From Sphingobacterium sp. (GTDB lineage: Bacteria; Bacteroidota; Bacteroidia; Sphingobacteriales; Sphingobacteriaceae), in contig JAITTY010000009.1 of assembly GCA_031286695.1 (NCBI GenBank), positions 310,001 to 374,000 on the forward strand: 64,000 nucleotides of DNA, given 5' to 3'. Below the pieces are notes generated by a model. The model saw only the letters and a list, made by a program, of their open reading frames with translations. It ran no database searches and had not been told where the DNA came from. The translations under genes were made by a program, and so were the position numbers. Of this stretch, positions 8,468 to 17,124 are shown piece by piece (the stretch's first letter is position 1; each line of letters starts with the position of its first letter).

Positions 8468-8995
8468 GTGAGCGAATTATTGATAGCATCATTAAAGCAG
8501 GGTGATCACTTTGCCATGGAACAGATTTTTAATCTGTATTGGGAAGCCATATTTGATGCCGCTTTTAAGAAAATAGGCGACGAAAATGTCGCTCAGGACA
8601 TCACTCAGGAAATTTTTATCTCCCTGTGGGAAAATCGTGAACAAGTCATCATATCTGGCGGGTTGGCAGCCTATCTGCATGGCGCAGTAAAATTTAAGGT
8701 GATCAACCATTTTCGGAATACAACGGTTAAAGATGGCCATAAAGCCGAATTAGCGACTTTAATGAATCAGCAATATGCAGATTCAGCTGATGACCTTCTG
8801 ATCCTAAAAGATGCACAGCAGAAAGTTGAAGAAGCTTTAATGCAACTTCCCGAACGTATGCGGTTGGTCGTCACCATGAGCCGAAAGCAAGAAAAATCGA
8901 TGAAAGAAATTGCCTGCGAGCTGAATGTCTCCGTACAAACCGTCAAGAACCAAATTACCTCCGCTATGAAACTGCTCAAAAAAAGTCTTTCTTAG
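8468..8995 (+). CDS. ECF-type RNA polymerase sigma factor (FecI-like)
   Basis: The 175-residue protein has the two conserved regions of ECF sigma factors: region 2 with DITQEIFISLWENRE (-10 recognition and core binding) and region 4 with a helix-turn-helix around SMKEIACELNVSVQTVKNQI (-35 recognition). The start is a GTG; no in-frame ATG exists before region 2. It is followed after about 100 bases by a FecR-type anti-sigma factor and then SusC/SusD, the standard order of a glycan-responsive trans-envelope signalling locus in Bacteroidota. It probably directs transcription of the SusC/SusD genes when the transporter is occupied. Confidence 0.93.
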   Translation: MSELLIASLKQGDHFAMEQIFNLYWEAIFDAAFKKIGDENVAQDITQEIFISLWENREQVIISGGLAAYLHGAVKFKVINHFRNTTVKDGHKAELATLMNQQYADSADDLLILKDAQQKVEEALMQLPERMRLVVTMSRKQEKSMKEIACELNVSVQTVKNQITSAMKLLKKSLS

Positions 8996-9093
8996 CTCTC
9001 CCCTCTATCTTTTTTTGTTAGTTAACAATAAATTAATATACTCCTAACATTCTCGACTAGTACCATTTCCCATTTGAAGTGACATGTATTCAA

Positions 9094-10041
9094 ATGACGG
9101 AAGAAAAAGCAAAGCAATTACTGCAAAAGTATTTAAATGGAGAGGCTAACGCCGCTGAAATCAAACAAGTTGAAGATTGGTATACTCAACTGGATAATGC
9201 TGACAAAAAAATCCCGCAGGAACGCAAAACTGCACTGCGTGAACAATTGCTGAGCAATATCCAATCAGCCATTTCAGAAAAGAAAAATAAACGGCCTTCG
9301 CTGCTATATTCTCCCCTATTCAAAATTGCAGCTACTATTTTAATGATTGTTTCGGCAGGATTTGTTTATTGGATATTGAACAATCAACCTATTGCTGCTT
9401 CTGTGCAGATCGTGACAACTACAAATGCTGCCGAACATAAAAGGATCCTATTGGCCGATGGCTCTGAAATTATCCTGGAACCATCTTCAAAAATCAGCTA
9501 TCCCAGTAAATTCAACGGAAAAATTCGCGAAATAGCACTTACTGAGGGAGAAGCCTTCTTTGACATTGCCCACGACGAAAGCCATCCTTTCCAGGTAAAA
9601 CTTGCTTCAAAACTGGCTGTCAAAGTATTGGGTACTTCCTTCCGCATCAAGGCCTATCAGGCCTCAAAAAAGGTAGAAGTCTCCGTTGCTACAGGTAAGG
9701 TCGCTGTGCAGCAACAAGATAAAATCTTAGGGATATTAACCAAAAATCAGCGCCTACTTTACAATGAGGAAACAAAACAGTCATCGCGTAACCTAATAGA
9801 AAAAAATACAGCTGTAGCCATCGCATTTGATGGAGCAAGTCTTCTGGAGGTTATGAAGAGATTGGAATATATATACAGCATTAAGATTGTATTGAAAGAT
9901 AGATCGCTTTCGACCTTAAAAACAACAGCCACATTCAATAGCACACAAAATCCAGCAGAAATACTGGATATCATCTGTAGTCTACACCACCTTAAATACA
10001 GCACGATAGAGAAAGATAAAATATTTAAAGTCTACAAATAA
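9094..10041 (+). CDS. FecR-type anti-sigma factor
   Basis: The protein (315 residues from the ATG at 9094; a GTG five codons upstream at 9079 is possible) has a short cytoplasmic helical domain (LLQKYLNGEANAAEIKQVEDWY), one membrane segment at about residues 76-96, a periplasmic FecR domain (LADGSEIILEPSSKISYPS; GEAFFDIAHDESHPF) and a C-terminal STN-like domain (about 240-315) expected to contact the N-terminal STN domain of the SusC protein encoded next. It should hold the sigma factor of the preceding gene inactive until the outer-membrane transporter signals substrate. The upstream CDS and this one form an operon-like pair. Confidence 0.92.
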   Translation: MTEEKAKQLLQKYLNGEANAAEIKQVEDWYTQLDNADKKIPQERKTALREQLLSNIQSAISEKKNKRPSLLYSPLFKIAATILMIVSAGFVYWILNNQPIAASVQIVTTTNAAEHKRILLADGSEIILEPSSKISYPSKFNGKIREIALTEGEAFFDIAHDESHPFQVKLASKLAVKVLGTSFRIKAYQASKKVEVSVATGKVAVQQQDKILGILTKNQRLLYNEETKQSSRNLIEKNTAVAIAFDGASLLEVMKRLEYIYSIKIVLKDRSLSTLKTTATFNSTQNPAEILDIICSLHHLKYSTIEKDKIFKVYK

Positions 10042-10075
10042 TGTCTAAAAATTTACCTAAAACATCTTAGTCAAC

Positions 10076-13000
10076 ATGCGTAATTCATTACCTAATTATT
10101 ACAAAAAAATGAAAACACCTGCATTCAAGAGAGAATTCTCTTTTTATCGGATCATGAAGTATCCCTGCATCGCATTTTCGATTACTTCAGTATTCTGCAG
10201 TTCATTGATGGCCTCCCCAAGTATGGCCCAACGTTTGGACAAAAGCAGCGTAAACATCAAAATAAGCAAGGGCGAGAAACTCGATGTGATCCTCCACAAA
10301 ATCGAAAGTCTTTCGGGTCTTCATTTTGTTTACAACCCTGATCTATTGCAAGAACGGAACACAGTCTTAAGCGGCAGTTTTAAAACTGAACCAGTTCGCT
10401 CTCTCTTGAATAAGCTTGGAATCAATGCGGTGGAAAAAGAGGACTATGTGATCCTGAACACGCAAGCAAATATTAAGGCAGACCGTATCGTTACAGGTTT
10501 TGTACGAGACACATTGGGAGCTGCTATAGCAGGTGTATCTGTAAAAGTAGTAGGTACGCAGACTGGAACCACAACAGATGCAAAAGGGGCGTTCCGTATT
10601 GAAGCGGCTTCCCAAACGGTACTTTCCTTTTCGATGGTCGGATTCCATACCAGAGAAGTTACAGTCGGTGAAAATGAAGTCGTTAATGTAACACTAAGCG
10701 AAGAACGTTCGACCTTATCCGAAGTTGTTGTTGTTGGTTACGGAACCCAGAAAAAAGAGACACTCACAGGTGCTATAGGTATAGTATCCCTTGATAAATT
10801 ATCTTCACGATCGGTAAACAGTGTAGGTGAAGTACTGGCAGGAAAATCTCCCGGTGTCATTGTGACAAACGAAGGTGGTGATCCAACTTCGCCACCCCGT
10901 ATTAATATTAGGGGTGCTGGAGGTATCAATGGTGAAAGTGTGTTGTATGTCATTGATGGATCTATTTTCTTAGGCACACCGCAGCTTAATCCGAACGATA
11001 TTGAATCTATTTCGGTCCTCAAAGACGCATCGGCAGCGATCTATGGTGCCAGAGCTTCTGGTGGAGTGGTGCTAATCACAACCAAGAAAGGTAAGAAAGG
11101 ACAGATGCAAATCAGTGTCGATGCCAAAATAGGCCAACAAAGCGCATGGCGAAAATTGCAGCCGTTAAATGCCGAACAACGTGCTGAGGTAGCAGCAACG
11201 GCAGCAAAAAATGGTGGAACAACCATTTTACCGGCTTTCGATCCAGCCAAATATCCAGATGGACTTGTCACAAAAACCAATTGGATGGATGAAGTATTTA
11301 GAAATGCGACATTGCAAGATTACAATGGTGCTATCAATGGTGGAAATGAAAAGTCTAATTTTTACCTAAGTTTCAATTACCGTAAAGCAGAAGGTATTGT
11401 ACTCAATACAAAAACTCAACGGTACAACTTCAGGTTAAACTCAGAACATCAAATCACACCATGGTTGAAAATAGGTGAAAATTTATCCTATAGCAGCACC
11501 AACGGAAACGGTGCCAATACCAGCAGCGACTATACAGGAGCCCTATTGTCTGCCATCTACTATCCAACCAATGGCACACCTTACAATGCCGACGGAAGCT
11601 TTGCTGGTTTGCCAGGACCTTTCCCTGGAGATTACGGCGATATCATTAACCCTGTTGCAGAATTAATGCGTATAGACATTAATAATCCTGTCAATGTATT
11701 GGTCGTGAATCCGTACGCCAACATCCAACTAGCCAAAGGCTTAACATTCCGATCAAATCTGAGTATTACAAAGTCGAACACCAGATATAAAAGTTTTACA
11801 CCAAAACGTCCTGAAATAGGTAAACCCGTTTTGAGCAATAGTCTGGTGGAAAGAACGAGTGACGCAAATGATATCCTTGCTGAACAAGTCCTAAATTATA
11901 AAGCCAAATTTGACGTTCATCAACTTGATTTGACTGGTGGTTATAGTTTCCAAAAAACCAAAAGTAATTATTTGAGTGCTTCGGGTACCGGTTTTGACGA
12001 CGAATCCAAACAATACCGATACCTAAATAACGCCAATACGATACAACCGTCGGAAAGTGGTTATGGAGCCACAGCACTTTCGTCTCTTTTCCTACGGGCC
12101 AACTATAATTACAATGAAAAATACCTGCTATCCTTAATCGGTCGAAGAGATGGTTCATCCATAATTCCGCTGAAAGAAAATAGAACACGATACTACTATT
12201 CAACATCTGCCGGATGGGCACTACATAAAGAAGATTTCTTGAAATCTGTGGAGTGGTTAAACGAGCTTAAAATAAGAGCTAGCTATGGTAAATTGGGTGG
12301 TCTAGCCAACCTAAACCCACTTGATGTTAACCCTCTTCTTATTCGTGCCGATGCCTATTTCGGTGAAAATCCAAAATTACAAAATGGATATGCTCAGAAT
12401 GTGTTACCAAATATGGATATGCGATGGGCCGAAAGTAAGCAAACCAATATAGGTTTGGATCTTGGAATTTTGAATGGATTGAGTTTGGTAGCGGATTATT
12501 TTGTCAAAGAAACAAATAAGATGATCTTAACCAAGCCACTTCCCGGAACAGCAGGCTTGAGCACACAAACGATTAACGGTGGATTGGTTAAAGACAAAGG
12601 TATTGAACTAGGGCTAACTTATAGTAGTGCTAAAAACAAAGAGTTTTCGTACTCGATTAACGCGACTCTAACCAAATTGACTAACAACGTTCAAGAGTTG
12701 GCGCCTGGATTGAATAATATCGCAGTAGGCACTAATTTTAGAAATGAACTTGCTCCGTTGACAATTACCGTTGGCCAACCTCTTTACAGTTACTACGTAT
12801 TAAAGACCGACGGTATCTTCCAGAGTCAGGCAGAAGCTGATAACTACAAAAATGCCAATGGACAAAAAATTCAGCCTAATGCAAAAGCTGGGGATTTCAA
12901 ATTTGTAGACATCGACGGTAATGGTTCTATCGGTCCAGAAGATCGTTACTATGCAGGTAGTGCTTATCCCGATTTTTCTTACGGTTTAAGCTTTAATGCT

Positions 13001-13456
13001 AATTACAAAAATTTCGACTTCAATATTTTTGCACAAGGTGTACAGGGAAACAAACTATTTAATGCTGTCAAGAGAACAACGTACAGTGCGAGTGGTCCTT
13101 CATACAACAAATTGGTAGGAATTTTAGATGCCTGGTCTCCAGAAAACCCGAATGGAAAAGTACCGATTATCTCAAGTTCGGATGCAAACGGAAACTTTAA
13201 TGCATCAGATTTCTATATCGAAAATGGTTCTTTCCTTCGTATCCGTAACGTCACATTAGGCTACACATTGCCAAAATCTTTGACCGACAGATATAAACTT
13301 GGAAACGTGAGAGTCTATGCGACTACCAACAACTTATTTACGTTTACAAAATACACCGGTTTTGATCCAGAAATTGGTATGGATAACAATGGACTTGATG
13401 TTGGACGATACCCGCAAGCAAGAAGTTTTATCTTCGGCCTTAATGTCAATTTTTAA
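10076..13456 (+). CDS. SusC/RagA-family TonB-dependent receptor with signalling (STN) domain
   Basis: This 1126-residue outer-membrane transporter has, in order: a signal segment ending near ASPSMAQ (about residue 52), an STN domain (about 68-122) for signalling to FecR, a carboxypeptidase-regulatory-like beta-sandwich (about 138-210), the SusC signature VVVGYGTQKKETLTGA with the plug (about 217-340), and a 22-strand barrel ending in the aromatic terminus FGLNVNF. It imports a large or charged ligand, probably an oligosaccharide, with TonB energy. The adjacent SusD at 13639 forms the lid. The STN domain, together with the sigma/anti-sigma pair upstream, marks it as both transporter and sensor. 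An internal ATG twelve codons in is an alternative start; both precede the signal sequence. Confidence 0.95.
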   Translation: MRNSLPNYYKKMKTPAFKREFSFYRIMKYPCIAFSITSVFCSSLMASPSMAQRLDKSSVNIKISKGEKLDVILHKIESLSGLHFVYNPDLLQERNTVLSGSFKTEPVRSLLNKLGINAVEKEDYVILNTQANIKADRIVTGFVRDTLGAAIAGVSVKVVGTQTGTTTDAKGAFRIEAASQTVLSFSMVGFHTREVTVGENEVVNVTLSEERSTLSEVVVVGYGTQKKETLTGAIGIVSLDKLSSRSVNSVGEVLAGKSPGVIVTNEGGDPTSPPRINIRGAGGINGESVLYVIDGSIFLGTPQLNPNDIESISVLKDASAAIYGARASGGVVLITTKKGKKGQMQISVDAKIGQQSAWRKLQPLNAEQRAEVAATAAKNGGTTILPAFDPAKYPDGLVTKTNWMDEVFRNATLQDYNGAINGGNEKSNFYLSFNYRKAEGIVLNTKTQRYNFRLNSEHQITPWLKIGENLSYSSTNGNGANTSSDYTGALLSAIYYPTNGTPYNADGSFAGLPGPFPGDYGDIINPVAELMRIDINNPVNVLVVNPYANIQLAKGLTFRSNLSITKSNTRYKSFTPKRPEIGKPVLSNSLVERTSDANDILAEQVLNYKAKFDVHQLDLTGGYSFQKTKSNYLSASGTGFDDESKQYRYLNNANTIQPSESGYGATALSSLFLRANYNYNEKYLLSLIGRRDGSSIIPLKENRTRYYYSTSAGWALHKEDFLKSVEWLNELKIRASYGKLGGLANLNPLDVNPLLIRADAYFGENPKLQNGYAQNVLPNMDMRWAESKQTNIGLDLGILNGLSLVADYFVKETNKMILTKPLPGTAGLSTQTINGGLVKDKGIELGLTYSSAKNKEFSYSINATLTKLTNNVQELAPGLNNIAVGTNFRNELAPLTITVGQPLYSYYVLKTDGIFQSQAEADNYKNANGQKIQPNAKAGDFKFVDIDGNGSIGPEDRYYAGSAYPDFSYGLSFNANYKNFDFNIFAQGVQGNKLFNAVKRTTYSASGPSYNKLVGILDAWSPENPNGKVPIISSSDANGNFNASDFYIENGSFLRIRNVTLGYTLPKSLTDRYKLGNVRVYATTNNLFTFTKYTGFDPEIGMDNNGLDVGRYPQARSFIFGLNVNF

Positions 13457-13638
13457 TCTTAATAGCATAATGCCAAGAGATCAAAACGAAGGAAATTTCA
13501 TTAAATATTCATTTAGTTAAGCTCTTGTCAATCATTAAAACGCGAAAATAAACGAATGATAAAACCGAAAAATACATATGTTGTCCGCCGGACGATAGTT
13601 TTATTCGGACTCTATCAGTCATTAAAAAAAACAAAACG

Positions 13639-15159
13639 ATGAAAACGAATATAAAATACCTAGCAATAGCAGCTGTAGCTCTTTTCGCATCGTGCGATAA
13701 ACAACTGGATATTACACCAGAGGGTTCTCCATCTGCTCAGAATTTCTGGAAAACAGAACAAGATGCCATCAAAGCAGAGGCTGGGATGTATGAAAAATAC
13801 AATGAGGAGGATTATTACGGCCGTGGAATGTTTTGGTTTATTAATGCAAGTGATGATATGGTCACTGGCCGTAATAAACCAGAAGCAGATAATATTAAAA
13901 ATTTTAATCGAAGTTATATCGGTGGAGGCTACACGGAAACACAATGGAGCATGCGCTACGCCATTATTAAAAGGGCCAATGATATTATTACCAACGTTCC
14001 GAACATCCCAATGGATGAGAGCAGAAAAAAACAGATCATTGGTGACGCTTATTTCAATGCAGGTCTGGTTTATTTTCAACTAGCCGCAAACTATGGTAAT
14101 GATAAAGCCGGAATTCCAATCGTTAAACCTGAAACTGATGCTACCGTGCCCGTACCTCGTGCAAACAATGTGAACGAAAATTATGACTACATTGTCTCTC
14201 TGTTCCTAAATGCAGCAGATAACCTTCCTTATTTTTCAGACATGAATTCTTCGGATTATGGTAAAGCGCACAAAACAGCAGCATGGGCATATTTGTCAAA
14301 AGTATATCTGTACAAGAAAGACTATACCAATGCGGCCAAGTATGCGGATATGGTGATCAGTTCGGGCAAGCATGATTTATTGACTAACTTTGTGGATGTA
14401 TTTAAAGCGGCCAACAACTGGTCCAAAGAATATATCTGGTCGGTGGTGTGTACACCAAATGGTGGCGGTACTGGCTGGGGAAGCAAACTTCCAGGTGTGA
14501 TGTTGACCAACAAAGCTTGGGGAATATACAACGGCTGGGGGTATTATTTACCAACAAAAGAACTTTACGATTCTTTTGAAACAGGGGATTTGCGTCGTGA
14601 AGCAACCATCTTGAAACCGGGAGACAAATTCCAGTTTTTTGGTGCTGAACGTACTTTCACAAAAGACGGCGGAGCCACATCCAATTATCAATTTAAGAAA
14701 TACATGGAGCCGTTTTCTTATAAGGACCCGATTCCAACACATGTTAATCCAAATGGCGACAACGGAACAACTGATCTAAATGTGCCATTGATGCGTTATG
14801 CCGAAGTGCTATTGATTAAAGCTGAGGCTGCCATTAATTTAAATGGTGCCGGTGCCGGTGATACCGAATTAAATAAAATCCGGAAAAGAGCGGGCTTACT
14901 AGCAAAAAGCGGAATGAGCCTTGTAGATCTAAAACGCGAACGCCGCAATGAGCTTGCCGGTGAATGGGCCGACCGTCACCGCGACCTAGTCAGATGGGGT
15001 GATGCACAGGCTGCCTATGCTAAACCGCTACACGATTTTGATGGTGCTGTAATTTGGCCAGCTAGAAATTTCAATCCGCAAGTACATGATGTTTGGGCTG
15101 TTCCACAACGTGAGATCGACAACAGTTCCGGTGTCATTAAACAAAATGCAGGATGGTAA
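13639..15159 (+). CDS. SusD/RagB-family outer-membrane glycan-binding lipoprotein
   Basis: The 506-residue protein starts with a lipoprotein signal (LFASC, lipidation at Cys19) and continues with the SusD N-terminal signature LDITPEGSPS. The TPR-like helical core and the C-terminal motifs typical of the family (LMRYAEVLLIKAEAAIN; RRNELAGEWADRHRDLVRW) are clear. It acts as the surface lid of the SusC transporter and captures the ligand. A 182-base spacer lies between the two genes; the stop codon overlaps the start of the next gene at 15153, showing coupling with the phosphatase fusion. Ligand identity cannot be read from the sequence. Confidence 0.95.
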   Translation: MKTNIKYLAIAAVALFASCDKQLDITPEGSPSAQNFWKTEQDAIKAEAGMYEKYNEEDYYGRGMFWFINASDDMVTGRNKPEADNIKNFNRSYIGGGYTETQWSMRYAIIKRANDIITNVPNIPMDESRKKQIIGDAYFNAGLVYFQLAANYGNDKAGIPIVKPETDATVPVPRANNVNENYDYIVSLFLNAADNLPYFSDMNSSDYGKAHKTAAWAYLSKVYLYKKDYTNAAKYADMVISSGKHDLLTNFVDVFKAANNWSKEYIWSVVCTPNGGGTGWGSKLPGVMLTNKAWGIYNGWGYYLPTKELYDSFETGDLRREATILKPGDKFQFFGAERTFTKDGGATSNYQFKKYMEPFSYKDPIPTHVNPNGDNGTTDLNVPLMRYAEVLLIKAEAAINLNGAGAGDTELNKIRKRAGLLAKSGMSLVDLKRERRNELAGEWADRHRDLVRWGDAQAAYAKPLHDFDGAVIWPARNFNPQVHDVWAVPQREIDNSSGVIKQNAGW

Positions 15160-17006
15160 AAAACAATAAATTAATGTGGCTGCTATTTGTCGGCCTAAGC
15201 ATTCAGTCGGTTTCTGCACAGCAGAAACTGACTGCCAATGCAGGACATAGCCACAATGATTACAAACAACAAATCCCCCTATTAGAGGCATACTATGCAG
15301 GAATGGGATCTATCGAAGCGGACGTCTTCTATCGCAACGGAGAACTTTACGTTGCCCACGAAAGCAATGAAATAAAGCCAGGCAAAACATTAAAAAAATT
15401 ATACATCGATCCCTTGGTTGCTTTCTTCAAGGAAAATGGCAATAGGCCCTATGCGAAACCTGAACAAACGCTACAACTCGTAATCGATATTAAGGAAAAT
15501 TACGAGCAGGTATTGTCTAAATTGCTGGAGGATCTGAAAGGCAATGAATCGGTATTTGATCAGCAGAAAAATCCGGCGGCCATAAAGATCGTCGTCAGCG
15601 GAGAAATTCCTCCCGCAGAGCAATTTGACAATTATCCGTCAATGATCTATTTCGATGGCAGGCCAGAAAAAAATTATACACCTGCACAGCTCAAACATAT
15701 CGGGATGATCAGTCAGGATATTACAAAATATGCTGTCTGGAATGGCAAGGGAACTCCTACCCCGCCCGATCTAGAAAAGATGAAATCGGTGATAGAAAAG
15801 GTGCACAAATTGGGAAAACCTTTTCGCTTCTGGGCGACAAAAGACAGTCCCAACAGCTGGAAGGAGCTTGGCCACATGGGGGTAGACTGGATCAATACAG
15901 ACCACCCTACTGCGCTTAAGAATTTCTATCTGAACAATGCCAAAGTCGAATACGCAAATCCAAAGGCCTATATCCCTTATCAACCGACCTATAAAAATGA
16001 TGGTGCAACGAGCAAGGTCAAGAATGTTATTTTACTCATTGGCGACGGTATGGGCTTGGCTCAAATCCAAGCGGGACTAAGTGCCAATTTTGGTCAGTCC
16101 AATATCATCAATATAAAACATGTTGGACTTTCACGCACTGAAGCATCCAATTCAGATTTCACCGACTCAGCTGCCGGCGGGACAGCCTTGGCTACCGGAC
16201 ACAAAACCAATAACCGTTACATCGGTGTGGATGCCAATGGTAAATTGTTGAGCTCCCTTCCCGATACGTTGGCTCAGCATGGAGTCAAAAGCGGCATCAT
16301 CAGTGCTGGAGATATTACAGATGCCACTCCTGCTGCTTTTTATGCACACCAGATCGAACGGACCATGTCGCAGGAAATCGCAGCAGACTTCAAAAATAGT
16401 CATGTAGATATTCTCGTAGGATCCCGTCGCGAAAGCTTCCTCAACAATAAGGATAATACATTGATGAAGCAACTGACTGAAAAAGGTTATCAGCTTCAGC
16501 AAAATTTAGATGACTTTGAAAAGGCGACATCGGGCAAACAGCTGGTACTGCTAGCTGATTCTGCAACAAGAAGAATACTCGATGGACGGGGAGAAATGTT
16601 AAAAACTTCCCTCTCAAAAACAATTCAGCTTTTGTCTAAAAATAAAAATGGCTTTTTTATCATGGCCGAGGGGGCACAAATTGATTATGGAGCCCATGCT
16701 AATGATCTCCCCTATGTTGTTACCGAACAGCATGACTTTGATAGGCTTGTAGGTGAAGCTCTTAAATTTGCAGACCAAGATGGTGAGACGCTTGTCATTG
16801 TCACTGCAGATCACGAGACGGGTGGGCTATCATTATTGGATGCCAATTATAAAAAAGGAACTGTCAGAGGCAATTTCAGCAGCGATGACCATACCAATAT
16901 TATGGTACCTGTCTTTGCGTATGGCCCAGGTGCACAAAACTTTATTGGCATCTACAACAATACAGCAATTTTTACTAAGATTATCCAAGCCTACAACTTG
17001 AAATAA
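15153..17006 (+). CDS. Exported phosphodiesterase-like/alkaline phosphatase fusion
   Basis: After a signal peptide (ending SVSAQ, about residue 23) the 617-residue protein has two enzyme parts. Residues 25-265 resemble a PI-PLC/glycerophosphodiester phosphodiesterase barrel, with AGHSHNDY (His32, His34, Asp36), EAD (Glu55, Asp57) and His69 as candidate metal and catalytic residues. Residues 285-617 are an alkaline phosphatase: LIGDGMG with Asp298, the nucleophile region DSAAGGTA with Ser339, and the late metal site TADHETGG. The two activities in series could free a phosphorylated head group and then remove the phosphate. The gene overlaps the SusD stop by seven bases, so its substrate is probably linked to what SusC/SusD import. 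The phosphatase half is very secure, the phosphodiesterase half less so. Confidence 0.85.
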   Translation: MVKNNKLMWLLFVGLSIQSVSAQQKLTANAGHSHNDYKQQIPLLEAYYAGMGSIEADVFYRNGELYVAHESNEIKPGKTLKKLYIDPLVAFFKENGNRPYAKPEQTLQLVIDIKENYEQVLSKLLEDLKGNESVFDQQKNPAAIKIVVSGEIPPAEQFDNYPSMIYFDGRPEKNYTPAQLKHIGMISQDITKYAVWNGKGTPTPPDLEKMKSVIEKVHKLGKPFRFWATKDSPNSWKELGHMGVDWINTDHPTALKNFYLNNAKVEYANPKAYIPYQPTYKNDGATSKVKNVILLIGDGMGLAQIQAGLSANFGQSNIINIKHVGLSRTEASNSDFTDSAAGGTALATGHKTNNRYIGVDANGKLLSSLPDTLAQHGVKSGIISAGDITDATPAAFYAHQIERTMSQEIAADFKNSHVDILVGSRRESFLNNKDNTLMKQLTEKGYQLQQNLDDFEKATSGKQLVLLADSATRRILDGRGEMLKTSLSKTIQLLSKNKNGFFIMAEGAQIDYGAHANDLPYVVTEQHDFDRLVGEALKFADQDGETLVIVTADHETGGLSLLDANYKKGTVRGNFSSDDHTNIMVPVFAYGPGAQNFIGIYNNTAIFTKIIQAYNLK

Positions 17007-17030
17007 TCATTTTAAGCTTCATGCGAAACA

Positions 17031-17066
17031 AAAACCCTTGGTCTTCGAGCCAGGGGTTTTCGTTTT
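17031..17066 (+). terminator. Rho-independent terminator after the phosphatase gene
   Basis: AAAACCCTTGG at 17031-17041 pairs with CCAGGGGTTTT at 17050-17060 (11 pairs, one G-T wobble) around an 8-base loop, followed by CGTTTT. It closes the sigma-to-phosphatase transcription unit and separates it from the fucosidase gene. Confidence 0.75.
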
Positions 17067-17124
17067 AAAATATCGATGTTCGATTTTTTGCCTATCTTGT
17101 AAATCAAAAAACAGAACAACCTCT

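Noticed and set aside
17038..17124. Longer fucosidase start at 17038
   Set aside because: The added frame crosses the terminator hairpin of the preceding gene, and a proper signal peptide begins at the ATG at 17125.
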